From Spirochaetaceae bacterium (GTDB lineage Bacteria; Spirochaetota; Spirochaetia; Treponematales; Breznakiellaceae): a stretch of DNA of 13,215 nucleotides. The notes below the pieces were generated by a model, which made no database searches, was not told the DNA's origin, and worked only from the letters and a program-made list of their open reading frames with translations. Within the stretch, counting starts at the first letter, position 1; each line of letters begins with the position of its first letter. The DNA lies in assembly GCA_031256815.1 (NCBI GenBank), contig JAIRPU010000144.1, forward strand, positions 1-13,215, given 5' to 3'. Below are positions 1-7,116 of this stretch, in pieces. Position numbers and translations under genes: made by a program.

Positions 1-51
1 TAATTCGACTTAAGGATTGTTTTTTTTGAAAGGTTTTCTTTGGAGATTTTC

Positions 52-64
52 GGGGGGGGGGGGG
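52..64. repeat. Poly-G homopolymer, 13 G
   Basis: Thirteen consecutive G follow an AT-rich stretch that includes an 8-T run at 20-27. Tracts this long are prone to slippage during replication. In Treponema pallidum, poly-G tracts near tpr promoters are known to vary in length and change transcription. Here no gene starts within 700 bases downstream, so a target is not evident. The exact length may also be unreliable in an assembly. Confidence 0.9.
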
Positions 65-145
65 AGGAAAGCGCTCGGCCGTGTGCGACCTTACCGACCA
101 CTACGCCCGCACCAAACCCAGACGGATGTGCCGGCAAAACGCCGG

Positions 146-180
146 CAGGCTGGAAAAGCGCTGAGCGCTTTTCCAGCCTG
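146..180. repeat. Near-perfect palindrome, 17-bp arms
   Basis: The left arm CAGGCTGGAAAAGCGCT (146-162) and right arm AGCGCTTTTCCAGCCTG (164-180) are exact reverse complements around a single G at 163. As RNA this would fold into a long hairpin with a minimal loop; as DNA it could extrude a cruciform. It has no T tract, so it does not look like an intrinsic terminator. It is the largest of a series of palindromes in this intergenic region. Confidence 0.9.
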
Positions 181-224
181 TCCCCTACTCTGCGCGGAAA
201 GCTCAGAGTGAGAGCGGTAAATAA

Positions 225-253
225 GGCAGCGCCATGCTTTGCATGGCGCTGCC
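225..253. repeat. Inverted repeat, 13-bp arms, TTT loop
   Basis: GGCAGCGCCATGC (225-237) and GCATGGCGCTGCC (241-253) are exact reverse complements separated by TTT. It is a stable GC-rich stem-loop with no U tract following, located 44 bases after the previous palindrome. Confidence 0.9.
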
Positions 254-279
254 GCCTGTAACCAGGCCTGTTTCTCAAG

Positions 280-309
280 CACGCCCGCGGCGCAGCCGCC
301 GCGGGCGTG
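280..309. repeat. Inverted repeat, 13-bp arms, CAGC loop
   Basis: CACGCCCGCGGCG (280-292) and CGCCGCGGGCGTG (297-309) are exact reverse complements with a 4-base loop. The stem is almost entirely G-C. The next stem-loop begins at once, at 310. Confidence 0.9.
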
Positions 310-326
310 GGCAGCCTTAGGCTGCC
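310..326. repeat. Inverted repeat, 7-bp arms, TTA loop
   Basis: GGCAGCC (310-316) and GGCTGCC (320-326) flank TTA. It abuts the previous stem-loop and is followed by TTAAA, which is too short a T-rich tail for a confident terminator call. Confidence 0.8.
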
Positions 327-334
327 TTAAACGC

Positions 335-386
335 GCAAGCGATTGAAGCGGAATTTGCAAGCGAAGCGCAGCAAATTGGAGCGGAA
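335..386. repeat. Imperfect direct repeats around a small inverted repeat
   Basis: ATTGAAGCGGAA (342-353) recurs as ATTGGAGCGGAA (375-386), 33 bases apart. GCAAGCGA (335-342) recurs as GCAAGCGA at 357-364. Between them AATTTGC (352-358) and GCAAATT (371-377) form a 7-bp inverted repeat. The pattern suggests partial local duplication inside the palindrome-rich block. Confidence 0.6.
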
Positions 387-393
387 AGCGCGG

Positions 394-645
394 TTTTTGC
401 CGGAGGCTGCCGACTGATTCTGCGCCGGCGCGTGCAACCGTGATTATCTACGCCCTTTCGGGCGCAACCTCGGCGCTTTTGCAGGCCTGTGTGTTAATGC
501 CACCGCAGGCCGCCGCGCTTAACGCGGTTTTCTCGCCGGCTGCCGATGGCGTCCGCGGCGGACCGCACAGGCGGGCGCGGCGGGCACGCTCCGCGCGCGC
601 TTCCACCACCAGCCGCTGCTACTCGGCTTTTGCCTCCGGCAAAAA
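394..645. repeat. 14-bp inverted repeat flanking 224 bases
   Basis: TTTTTGCCGGAGGC at 394-407 is the exact reverse complement of GCCTCCGGCAAAAA at 632-645. The right copy also forms its own small hairpin (TTTTGCC, TCC loop, GGCAAAA; 628-644). A short hairpin, CGCCC-N4-GGGCG (451-464), lies inside. The enclosed segment encodes no recognisable protein. It could be a small non-autonomous element or simply paired copies of a dispersed motif; no target-site duplication was identified. Confidence 0.5.
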
Positions 646-735
646 TGCGCCCAAAATACCTTTAATGCATATATTAAACCGTAACGCTTCATCAGTTTTT
701 CTAAATTAGGAATTGCTGAGGCGAACAGACTGCTA

Positions 736-766
736 CTTACATTGCAACGGTTTTTTGCGGTATAAT
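736..766 (+). promoter_or_regulatory. Putative sigma-70 promoter of pckG
   Basis: A perfect TATAAT lies at 761-766, 30 bases before the pckG ATG. The best upstream match is CTTACA at 736-741 (4 of 6 to TTGACA) with a long 19-base spacer, so the -35 is weak or activator-assisted. The start of transcription would be near 773. AGGAG at 786-790 supplies the ribosome binding site. Confidence 0.6.
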
Positions 767-796
767 CAGAAAATTATTTTTGTTTAGGAGAATACA

Positions 797-2617
797 ATGA
801 AAGTTAGCGAATTAAAACACTCTGGCCTCAAAAAATGGGTTGAAGAAGCTCAAACGCTTATGACGCCGGATACCGTTGAGGTATGCGACGGCAGCAAGGC
901 CGAATACGATCGCATGATTCAAATAATGAAAGATGCAGGCCTTGCCACGGAACTTAATCCTGCGAAAAAACCTGGCTGTGTGTTATTCCGTTCCGACCCG
1001 TCGGACGTAGCGCGTGTTGAATCCAACACTTATATCGCATCCAAATCTCAAAACGATGCGGGTCCTACAAATAACTGGAAAGACCCTGCCGAATTAAAAA
1101 AAACTATGACAGACCTTTATAAAGGCTGCATGAAAGGGCGGACAATGTATGTAATTCCGTATTCCATGGGGCCTGTTGGGTCAAATATAGCCAAAATCGG
1201 CGTGGAACTTACCGATTCACCTTATGTTGTAGCCAATATGCACATTATGGCCCGTGTAGGAACCAAAGTACTTGACGTGCTTGGCAGCGATGGCTTCTTT
1301 GTTCCATGTTATCATTCTGTAGGAAAACCGCTTGGTCAGGGCGAAAAAGACAATGGCAAATGGCCATGCGCCCCGCTGGAGAAAAAATATATTTCCCACT
1401 TTCCGGAAACCCGCGAGATTTGGTCTTACGGTTCAGGTTACGGCGGGAATGCCCTTCTTGGCAAAAAATGCCTTGCGCTTCGCATAGCGAGCGTGCTTGC
1501 CCGTGATGAAGGCTGGCTTGCCGAACATATGTTAATCCTCAAAATCACCAACCCAAAAGGCGATGTAAAATATATTACAGGCGCGTTCCCGTCAGCCTGC
1601 GGCAAAACAAATCTTGCAATGCTAATTCCTACATTGCCCGGCTGGAAGGTCGAGACTGTAGGCGACGATATTGCATGGATGAAGTTTGGACCGGATGGCA
1701 GGCTTTACGCCATAAATCCGGAAGCGGGATTCTTCGGTGTCGCGCCGGGAACAAACAACGAATCTAACCGGAACGCAATGGAGACAATAAAGAAAAACAC
1801 AATTTATACGAATGTCGCCATTACTCCGGATAAAGACGTTTGGTGGGAAATGATAGGCTACGACGCGCCCGGCAAACTGATAGACTGGAATGGCAATGAA
1901 TGGGTTCAGGATAAGAATAACAAGGACCAAAAACCGGCGGCGCACCCGAATTCACGTTTTACCGCGCCGGCTTCGCAATGCCCGGCAATCGCCAAAGAAT
2001 GGGAAGATCCTAAAGGCGTTCCAATTTCGGCATTTCTCTTCGGCGGACGCAGACCAAAGACAATTCCGCTTGTAAATCAGGCAAAAAACTGGATTCATGG
2101 CGTATTTATGGGTTCTATAGTCGGCTCAGAAGTTACCGCCGCCGCCCTTGACGTAAAGGCGGGGACTATACGGCGCGACCCATTTGCCATGCTGCCTTTC
2201 TGCGGCTACCACATGGGCGATTATTTTAAGCACTGGATAAAAATCGGACAGGGCAAGGATGAATCTAAACTGCCCAAAATCTTCTTTGTAAACTGGTTCC
2301 GGAAAAACGATGCCGGAAAATTTATCTGGCCGGGTTATGGCGAAAACTCCCGTGTATTGGCATGGATTTTCGACCGCTGCGATGGCAAAGGCGGCGCGGT
2401 AGAGACACCGATAGGCACACTGCCCACACCGGATGCCATTACCCGTCCAGACGGAGTTAGTGACGCCGATATGAAGGAAATCCTAAATGTCGATATTGAA
2501 GGCTGGAAGAAGGAAATTGAAGATGTCCGTGCTAATCACTATCCAAAATTTGGTGATAAGCTGCCAAAAGAATTGTATTCAGAACTTGACGCCATAGAAA
2601 AACGGCTTAGAGGTTAG
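797..2617 (+). CDS. pckG: Phosphoenolpyruvate carboxykinase, GTP-dependent
   Basis: This 606-residue cytosolic enzyme interconverts oxaloacetate + GTP and phosphoenolpyruvate + GDP + CO2, linking the C4 acids to glycolysis or gluconeogenesis. The length and motifs are those of the GTP class rather than the ATP class. They include DVARVES near residue 71, the P-loop with ACGKTN at 267-272 (containing the reactive Cys of this family), GDDIAWM downstream of it, RRDPFAMLPFCGYHMGDY, and the guanine-site segment FFVNWFRK...WPGYGENSRVL. The ATG is preceded by AGGAG at a good distance. In fermentative anaerobes this enzyme often runs in the CO2-fixing direction toward succinate; that role here is inferred. 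hisB follows after 17 bases with no visible terminator, so the two are probably co-transcribed. Confidence 0.97.
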   Translation: MKVSELKHSGLKKWVEEAQTLMTPDTVEVCDGSKAEYDRMIQIMKDAGLATELNPAKKPGCVLFRSDPSDVARVESNTYIASKSQNDAGPTNNWKDPAELKKTMTDLYKGCMKGRTMYVIPYSMGPVGSNIAKIGVELTDSPYVVANMHIMARVGTKVLDVLGSDGFFVPCYHSVGKPLGQGEKDNGKWPCAPLEKKYISHFPETREIWSYGSGYGGNALLGKKCLALRIASVLARDEGWLAEHMLILKITNPKGDVKYITGAFPSACGKTNLAMLIPTLPGWKVETVGDDIAWMKFGPDGRLYAINPEAGFFGVAPGTNNESNRNAMETIKKNTIYTNVAITPDKDVWWEMIGYDAPGKLIDWNGNEWVQDKNNKDQKPAAHPNSRFTAPASQCPAIAKEWEDPKGVPISAFLFGGRRPKTIPLVNQAKNWIHGVFMGSIVGSEVTAAALDVKAGTIRRDPFAMLPFCGYHMGDYFKHWIKIGQGKDESKLPKIFFVNWFRKNDAGKFIWPGYGENSRVLAWIFDRCDGKGGAVETPIGTLPTPDAITRPDGVSDADMKEILNVDIEGWKKEIEDVRANHYPKFGDKLPKELYSELDAIEKRLRG

Positions 2618-2634
2618 TTTTAACGGACGCTGCT

Positions 2635-3276
2635 ATGGAACGCAAAGCTGAGCTAAGCCGCAAAACCACCGAAACAGATATTTGTGTAAAGCTCTGTCTG
2701 GACGGTTCTGGAAACGCCATTTTGGATGTTCCCATAGGTTTTTTCAGGCATTTACTGCACAACTTTGCGCGGCATGGCTTATTTGACCTTGAAATTCACG
2801 CAAAAGGCGACCTGGAAGTTGACCAGCATCACCTTGTTGAAGATGTGGGGATTTGTCTTGGAACGGCGTTTGCAAAAGCGCTTGGCAGTAAAGTTGGCAT
2901 AAGGCGGACAGGCAGTTGCATTTATCCTATGGACGAAACACTTGTCCGCGCCGCCTGCGACATAAGCGGGCGTCCGTTTTTGGTTTTTGAAGCGGCGCTA
3001 AGCGGCCATCCGTTTGTTTCTGCGGATGGCGGCGGCAACAGCGCCCCGTTTCAAACAGATACTGTTTACGATTTTTGGCAGGGCTGGACAAACTCCTGCG
3101 GAGCGGCGCTTCATCTTGACGTGCTGCGCGGACGCAGCGACCATCACAAACTTGAAGCATTATTTAAAGCGGCGGGCAGATGCATTCGCGCCGCCTGCGA
3201 ACCTGACCCGCGCGCAGGAGACGCTATCCCATCAACAAAAGGAACACTGGAAAATAACGGAATATTTTTATGTTAA
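2635..3276 (+). CDS. hisB: Imidazoleglycerol-phosphate dehydratase
   Basis: This 213-residue enzyme removes water from imidazole-glycerol phosphate to give imidazole-acetol phosphate in histidine synthesis. It is the stand-alone dehydratase, without the N-terminal phosphatase of the E. coli bifunctional HisB. The two metal-binding motifs of the family are intact: HHLVED (65-70) and DHHKLE (169-174). MDETLVRAACDISGRPFL and the C-terminal IPSTKGTL are also present. One oddity is the first His segment, which reads GFFRHLLHNFARHG where most homologues have an Asp before the His (FFDHML type); the His itself is kept. No other his gene lies in the window, so it is separated from the rest of the pathway. 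GGA lies 7 bases before the ATG. The stop codon overlaps the start of the next gene. Confidence 0.95.
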   Translation: MERKAELSRKTTETDICVKLCLDGSGNAILDVPIGFFRHLLHNFARHGLFDLEIHAKGDLEVDQHHLVEDVGICLGTAFAKALGSKVGIRRTGSCIYPMDETLVRAACDISGRPFLVFEAALSGHPFVSADGGGNSAPFQTDTVYDFWQGWTNSCGAALHLDVLRGRSDHHKLEALFKAAGRCIRAACEPDPRAGDAIPSTKGTLENNGIFLC

Positions 3277-4373
3277 AATATGAGAGGCGTTTGCGCTGCG
3301 CATTTTTACGTTTTATTGGTAAAAACGCCAATCGTTCTCTCATTTTTAAAAGAGCTGTTTTTTTATTTGTTTTTTTATCCTGCGGCGCTTTATTTTTATG
3401 GGCGCAGCAGTATAATCCGCTTATAGTCATACTTCCGTCTGGCGGCAGCATTGAAGAAAACGGCTCAATTAACGATTTAAATATAATCCGAAAGCTTATT
3501 GAAGAAACTATATCGGAAGAGACAAAATTTTTAACTGTCCCTCCGGAAAAAACGCTTGAATATTTAAAACAGCGCAATATTAAAATTGAAGAGCTGCATA
3601 ACATGAAGTATGTTTCGCAGCTGCGCGCAGTCGGCGCTGATTTTTTTATGAGTTTTGAGCTAAAAGAAGAAAAAAACCATTATTTACTTACATTGCATTT
3701 TATTGATACGCCAATGGGTATTACCTATTCAAGCAGAACGGCGCGTTTTTCAAAAAGCGCGCGCGAAATACAAAAAGGCACAGTCGGCTTAACCAGAGAG
3801 TTTATTTTCTCATCAAAGGTGCTAAATTCTTTTATAGACGCAATGCCAAGATCGCCCCCTCTTTTTGGCGTTGGCGACATAGGGCCGGCAGGCGGTATAA
3901 TTTTTTATGCCAAGCCTACAGACAGCGAAGGCTGGCAGTTTTTGGAAGCCGCGCCCTCCGATTTAAACACGCTTGTTCATTGGGGTAATGCAACTGAATC
4001 CGGCTGGTACCCCAATGGGGCAGAAACAGAAACTCGCACAGGAAGCGGGCGGGCAAACACGGCAATTCTTACAGGTTCATCACTGATAGATGAAACAAAA
4101 CGTCGTAACGCGGCTGAACTTTGCAGGTCTTACACCCAGGGCGGTTATAACGACTGGTTTCTTCCAAGCCGCGATGAACTAAATCTGCTTTACCATGTGC
4201 TTGCAGAAAATGGCAAGGGAAATTTTACGGGGCTTTCCTACTGGTCGTCCACGCAAAGCAGCGCTTCTACCGCGTGGTTTCAACGTTTTGAAGACGGGCG
4301 TATTTACGATAATGGTCAAAAAACGCTGCGGCTTTCCGTACGTCCAATACGAATGTTCAAAGCGTCATATTAA
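3270..4373 (+). CDS. Exported protein with C-terminal Lcl/DUF1566-like domain
   Basis: The product has 367 residues. A long basic N-region (about 1-28) leads into a hydrophobic stretch (29-44) and the treponemal-style cleavage motif FLWAQ|QYN, so it is probably exported to the periplasm or outer envelope; Cys38 inside the hydrophobic stretch makes a lipoprotein a less likely alternative. Residues 48-190 resemble the TolB-N/LpoB/CsgG-like region seen in other spirochaetal envelope proteins (VGADFFMSFEL...YLLTLHFIDTPMG), a weak similarity judged by eye. Residues 200-362 are a Lcl/DUF1566-like domain: GDIGPAGGIIFY at 202-213, WFLPSRDELNLLY, YWSSTQSS, and a terminal RLSVRPIR. This domain family is linked to surface or adhesin-like proteins; the ligand here is unknown. 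It starts inside the end of hisB (7-nt overlap, ATGTTAA), with GGA 8 bases before the ATG, suggesting coupled translation. Confidence 0.8.
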   Translation: MLKYERRLRCAFLRFIGKNANRSLIFKRAVFLFVFLSCGALFLWAQQYNPLIVILPSGGSIEENGSINDLNIIRKLIEETISEETKFLTVPPEKTLEYLKQRNIKIEELHNMKYVSQLRAVGADFFMSFELKEEKNHYLLTLHFIDTPMGITYSSRTARFSKSAREIQKGTVGLTREFIFSSKVLNSFIDAMPRSPPLFGVGDIGPAGGIIFYAKPTDSEGWQFLEAAPSDLNTLVHWGNATESGWYPNGAETETRTGSGRANTAILTGSSLIDETKRRNAAELCRSYTQGGYNDWFLPSRDELNLLYHVLAENGKGNFTGLSYWSSTQSSASTAWFQRFEDGRIYDNGQKTLRLSVRPIRMFKASY

Positions 4374-4394
4374 AATGATAATGGCCGCTTTTTT
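4359..4394 (+). terminator. Weak candidate terminator at the convergent gene junction
   Basis: AAAGCG (4359-4364) can pair with CGCTTT (4386-4391), with an inner TCAT/ATGA pairing (4365-4368 with 4375-4378), and a six-T run ends at 4394. The stem is short and bulged and uses part of the T run, so this is only a possible terminator for the rightward genes. The left arm lies inside the end of the preceding coding sequence. Confidence 0.25.
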
Positions 4395-4402
4395 AACACG
4401 TC

Positions 4403-6283
4403 TTATTCTACAGTAACGCTTTTGGCGAGATTCCGCGGTTTGTCGGGGTTGTTTCCGCGTTGAATGGCGCAATAATAAGCAAAAAGCTGTGCCGGAACTA
4501 TAGAAAGCAATGGAGAAAAAGCGTCAGGAACCGGCGGCAGTGCAAAAACTTCATCGCAAACTTTAGAAAAAAGCTTTTCGGCTTCGCCTTGCCATGTTAT
4601 AGCCACAGAGGCCGCGCCGCGGGAAGTTACTTCCCGTATATTGGAAACGAGCTTATCGAACAGCGCCCTTTGTGTGGCAAGCGCGACAACTAGTGTGCCG
4701 TTGTCAACAAGCGCTATTGGGCCGTGTTTTAGCTCTCCTGCGGCAAATGCCTCGGAATGAGTGTAGTTAATCTCTTTTAATTTTAGAGCGCTTTCCATGG
4801 CTGTGGCATAATCAAATTGCCGTCCCATAAAAAACACCTTGTTTTTATTATACTGCCTGGCGGCAAAGCGCTGCACCGCCTCCAGAGCGGAAAGAGCGGT
4901 TTTTACGCCTTCCGGTATTTTGTCCAGAGCGTTAAGCGCGGCGCGAAAATTATCGCTGTCCATTACCCCCCTCTCTTTTGCCGCTTTTAACGCTAAAAGA
5001 TAAAGGCACACAAGTTGAGATGTAAATGCCTTTGTTGAAGCAACAGCTATTTCCGGCCCTGCGTAGGTATAAAGCACACTGCCCGCTTCACGCGCAAGCG
5101 TAGAGCCAACCACATTTGTTATTGCGAGAATTTTCGCGCCGCGCGATTTGGCAAGCCGCATGGCGGCAAGCGTATCCGCCGTTTCGCCGGATTGGCTTAC
5201 CACGATAACGAGGTCTTTTTCTCCCAAAACCGGATTACAATACCTGAATTCAGAAGCAATTTCCATGGCAACGGAAAGACGGGCAAAATACTCAAACGCG
5301 CCTTTGCCAATAAGCGCCGCATGAGCCGCCGTACCGCAGGCGGTAAGCGTAATGCGTTCTATATTTGCAAAATCAAGTTTAACGCCATAATCTTCAAAAC
5401 CAATGTCCAAAGGCGCTCCGGCGGCGTCACGGCAAAGCCGCGGACGCAAAGTGTTTGCTATTGCGCCAGGCTGTTCGTGTATCTCTTTAAGCATAAAATG
5501 CGGATAACCCGATTTTTCCGCGGCTCCGGCGTCCCATTCAACATGAGAAACTTTTCGTTCTATCCTGTCGTTATCTGTTGAATATAGCGCGGCATTATTC
5601 CTGCAAAGTACGGCAAGTTCATTATCTTCAAGAAAAAGAACCTCGCGTGTGTGTTCAAGCATGGCGGGTATATCCGAAGCTAAAAAATATTCATTTTGAC
5701 CAAGCCCTACAACAAGCGGGCAGTCTTTACGCGCCGCTATAATCTGTTCCGGAAATAAAGATGAACAAACCGCGAGCGCGTATGAACCTTCAAGTTTTGA
5801 AAGCGCAGTACGTACAGCGTTAAACAAAACGTTTTCGTCTTTTATATCCGGCCTGCTTTCCTCTTCTTTAAGGTAATATGTAACAAGATGAGCGATAACT
5901 TCGGTATCGGTGTCGCTTTGAAACTTTACATTTCTGTTTTCCAGCCAGAGTTTTATCGCGGCATAATTTTCGATAATGCCGTTATGAACCACAGCGACAT
6001 TGCCTTCCATGTTGGTGTGCGGATGAGAGTTTATGTCGGAAGGTTCGCCATGTGTTGCCCAGCGTGTGTGCGCTATACCCAGCGTGCCAAAAAGCGAAGC
6101 GTTTTTAAGCCGTTTTTCAAGAACAGAAAGCTCCCCCTTTGCCTTGTGTACAGAAAGTCTGCCGTCCGGTTCCAGTACGGCAATTCCGGCGGAATCATAC
6201 CCTCTGTATTCAAGTTTTCTGAGTGCGGCAAGCAGCACAGGCGCCGCAGCTTTATAACCGATATAACCGGCAATGCCGCACAT
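4403..6283 (-). CDS. glmS: Glutamine-fructose-6-phosphate aminotransferase (isomerizing)
   Basis: This 626-residue cytosolic enzyme makes glucosamine-6-phosphate from fructose-6-phosphate and glutamine, the first committed step to UDP-GlcNAc for peptidoglycan. It is about 17 residues longer than the E. coli protein. The N-terminal glutaminase domain starts MCGIAGYIG, so Cys2 becomes the catalytic N-terminal Cys after Met removal. YRGYDSAG and HTRWATHGEPSD follow. Two SIS sugar-isomerase domains occupy roughly 300-450 and 475-610, with LTACGTAAHA near 310, VSQSGETADT near 358 and AAGELKHGP near 515. The C-terminus DKPRNLAKSVTVE is the canonical catalytic tail. The start lies 3 bases after the flgG stop (TAA ATA ATG) with no strong ribosome binding site, which points to translational coupling with flgG. 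No glmS ribozyme can fit in this gap. Confidence 0.98.
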   Translation of the reverse strand: MCGIAGYIGYKAAAPVLLAALRKLEYRGYDSAGIAVLEPDGRLSVHKAKGELSVLEKRLKNASLFGTLGIAHTRWATHGEPSDINSHPHTNMEGNVAVVHNGIIENYAAIKLWLENRNVKFQSDTDTEVIAHLVTYYLKEEESRPDIKDENVLFNAVRTALSKLEGSYALAVCSSLFPEQIIAARKDCPLVVGLGQNEYFLASDIPAMLEHTREVLFLEDNELAVLCRNNAALYSTDNDRIERKVSHVEWDAGAAEKSGYPHFMLKEIHEQPGAIANTLRPRLCRDAAGAPLDIGFEDYGVKLDFANIERITLTACGTAAHAALIGKGAFEYFARLSVAMEIASEFRYCNPVLGEKDLVIVVSQSGETADTLAAMRLAKSRGAKILAITNVVGSTLAREAGSVLYTYAGPEIAVASTKAFTSQLVCLYLLALKAAKERGVMDSDNFRAALNALDKIPEGVKTALSALEAVQRFAARQYNKNKVFFMGRQFDYATAMESALKLKEINYTHSEAFAAGELKHGPIALVDNGTLVVALATQRALFDKLVSNIREVTSRGAASVAITWQGEAEKLFSKVCDEVFALPPVPDAFSPLLSIVPAQLFAYYCAIQRGNNPDKPRNLAKSVTVE

Positions 6284-6286
6284 TAT

Positions 6287-7087
6287 TTAGCGTTTTAACC
6301 CTGTTGCCGTACCAAGCATATTATCGCTGGTTTGAATTGTGCGTGAATTAAATTCATAAGCGCGCTGCGCTACAATAAGCCCTACCATCTCGCTGACTAT
6401 CGAAACATTGGACATTTCAAGAAATTTGTGCAATGTCGTACCCATGCCATCGCGGCCAGGCGTTCCCGGAATTGGCTCGCCTGAAGCTTCGCTTACTTTA
6501 AAAAGATTTTCGCCAAGCGCGGTAAGTCCAACCGGATTGGGAAAGCGGTATAGCTCGATTTGTCCAACCCCAACTTCTTCTTCGCGGCCATCCATAGGCA
6601 CCTTAACGGAAACCGCCCCCTGTTTTGTAACGTTAACGCTCTGCGGTAAAAAATTTTCCGGCATTATAATATCAGGAAGCACCCAATAGCCATTGGAGGT
6701 AACAAGCCTTCCATCACTGTCTATTTTGAATGCGCCGTCACGTGTGTATGCGTAAGTTCCATCGTAAAGCTGAATTCTAAAAAAACCTTCGCCGGCTATT
6801 GCAAGGTCGCTTACATTATCTGTGGCTTGTAATGAGCCTTGTGTAAAAATACGCTGACTTGCCGCTTGTTTAACGCCATGCCCCATTTGAACGCCAACCG
6901 GCGTTACCGTATCTTCCGTTGCCGGCGTTCCGGCAATGCGCACCGTTTGATAAATTAAATCTTCAAAATCGGCGCGGACTTTTTTGTATCCCGATGTATT
7001 TACGTTTGCTAAATTGTTAGAAATAGTGTCTATATTTGCCTGTTGACCTATCATGCCGGCCGCGCCCGTCCATAAACTGCGAACCAT
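6287..7087 (-). CDS. flgG: Flagellar basal-body distal rod protein FlgG
   Basis: The 266-residue protein forms the distal rod of the flagellar motor, in spirochaetes the periplasmic flagellum. It is exported by the flagellar type III apparatus and has no signal peptide. It shows the rod/hook N-terminal motif NNLANVNTSGYKK (24-36), the central LAIAGEGFFRI and YTRDGAFKID segments, and the C-terminal coiled-coil segment EMVGLIVAQRAYEFNSRTIQTSDNML. The pattern fits FlgG rather than FlgF. The start MVRSLWTGAAG at 7087 is preferred over an in-frame ATG at 7111, because GGAGG sits 5 bases before it and FlgG proteins begin this way. It stands apart from other flagellar genes, between tsf and glmS, and is preceded by a sigma-28-like promoter. 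Confidence 0.95.
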   Translation of the reverse strand: MVRSLWTGAAGMIGQQANIDTISNNLANVNTSGYKKVRADFEDLIYQTVRIAGTPATEDTVTPVGVQMGHGVKQAASQRIFTQGSLQATDNVSDLAIAGEGFFRIQLYDGTYAYTRDGAFKIDSDGRLVTSNGYWVLPDIIMPENFLPQSVNVTKQGAVSVKVPMDGREEEVGVGQIELYRFPNPVGLTALGENLFKVSEASGEPIPGTPGRDGMGTTLHKFLEMSNVSIVSEMVGLIVAQRAYEFNSRTIQTSDNMLGTATGLKR

Positions 7088-7116
7088 ACTGCCTCCGCTA
7101 ATTGTAATCAATTAGA

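Larger units (their letters stand above)
1..796. other. Gene-free, GC-rich intergenic region rich in palindromes
   Basis: No open frame here has a convincing ribosome binding site or a recognisable protein. The frames that exist read Arg/Ala/Pro-rich, low-complexity peptides across inverted repeats. From about 60 to 650 the base composition is clearly richer in G and C than the flanking genes. The stretch contains at least six stem-loops, a 13-G run near its left end and a 14-bp inverted repeat enclosing 224 bases. The last 100 bases return to AT-rich sequence and hold the pckG promoter. Its origin is unknown: it could be a cluster of dispersed palindromic repeats, a non-coding RNA, or decayed sequence. 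Confidence 0.7.

Noticed and set aside
64..71. GAGGAAAG, resembling part of RNase P RNA
   Set aside because: The other conserved RNase P segments (such as the ACAGNRA region at suitable spacing) are not present, so the match is taken as chance.
146..326. CRISPR array from the serial repeats
   Set aside because: The units are different palindromes of unequal length without regular spacers or a shared repeat.
17..360. Short open frames on both strands through the poly-G and palindrome region
   Set aside because: They overlap each other in different frames and their translations simply reflect GC-rich repeats; no initiation signal fits.
440..709. 89-residue plus-strand open frame in the intergenic block
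   Set aside because: It crosses several palindromes, its product is a low-complexity Ala/Arg/Ser-rich string, there is no ribosome binding site at the start, and it resembles no family I know.
5192..6298. Plus-strand open frames opposite glmS
   Set aside because: They are shadows of the well-supported glmS coding sequence with atypical composition for a protein.
7088..7111. Extended FlgG start at 7111
   Set aside because: The extra eight residues are not found in FlgG proteins, they would include the GGAGG ribosome binding site, and the start at 7087 matches the family.
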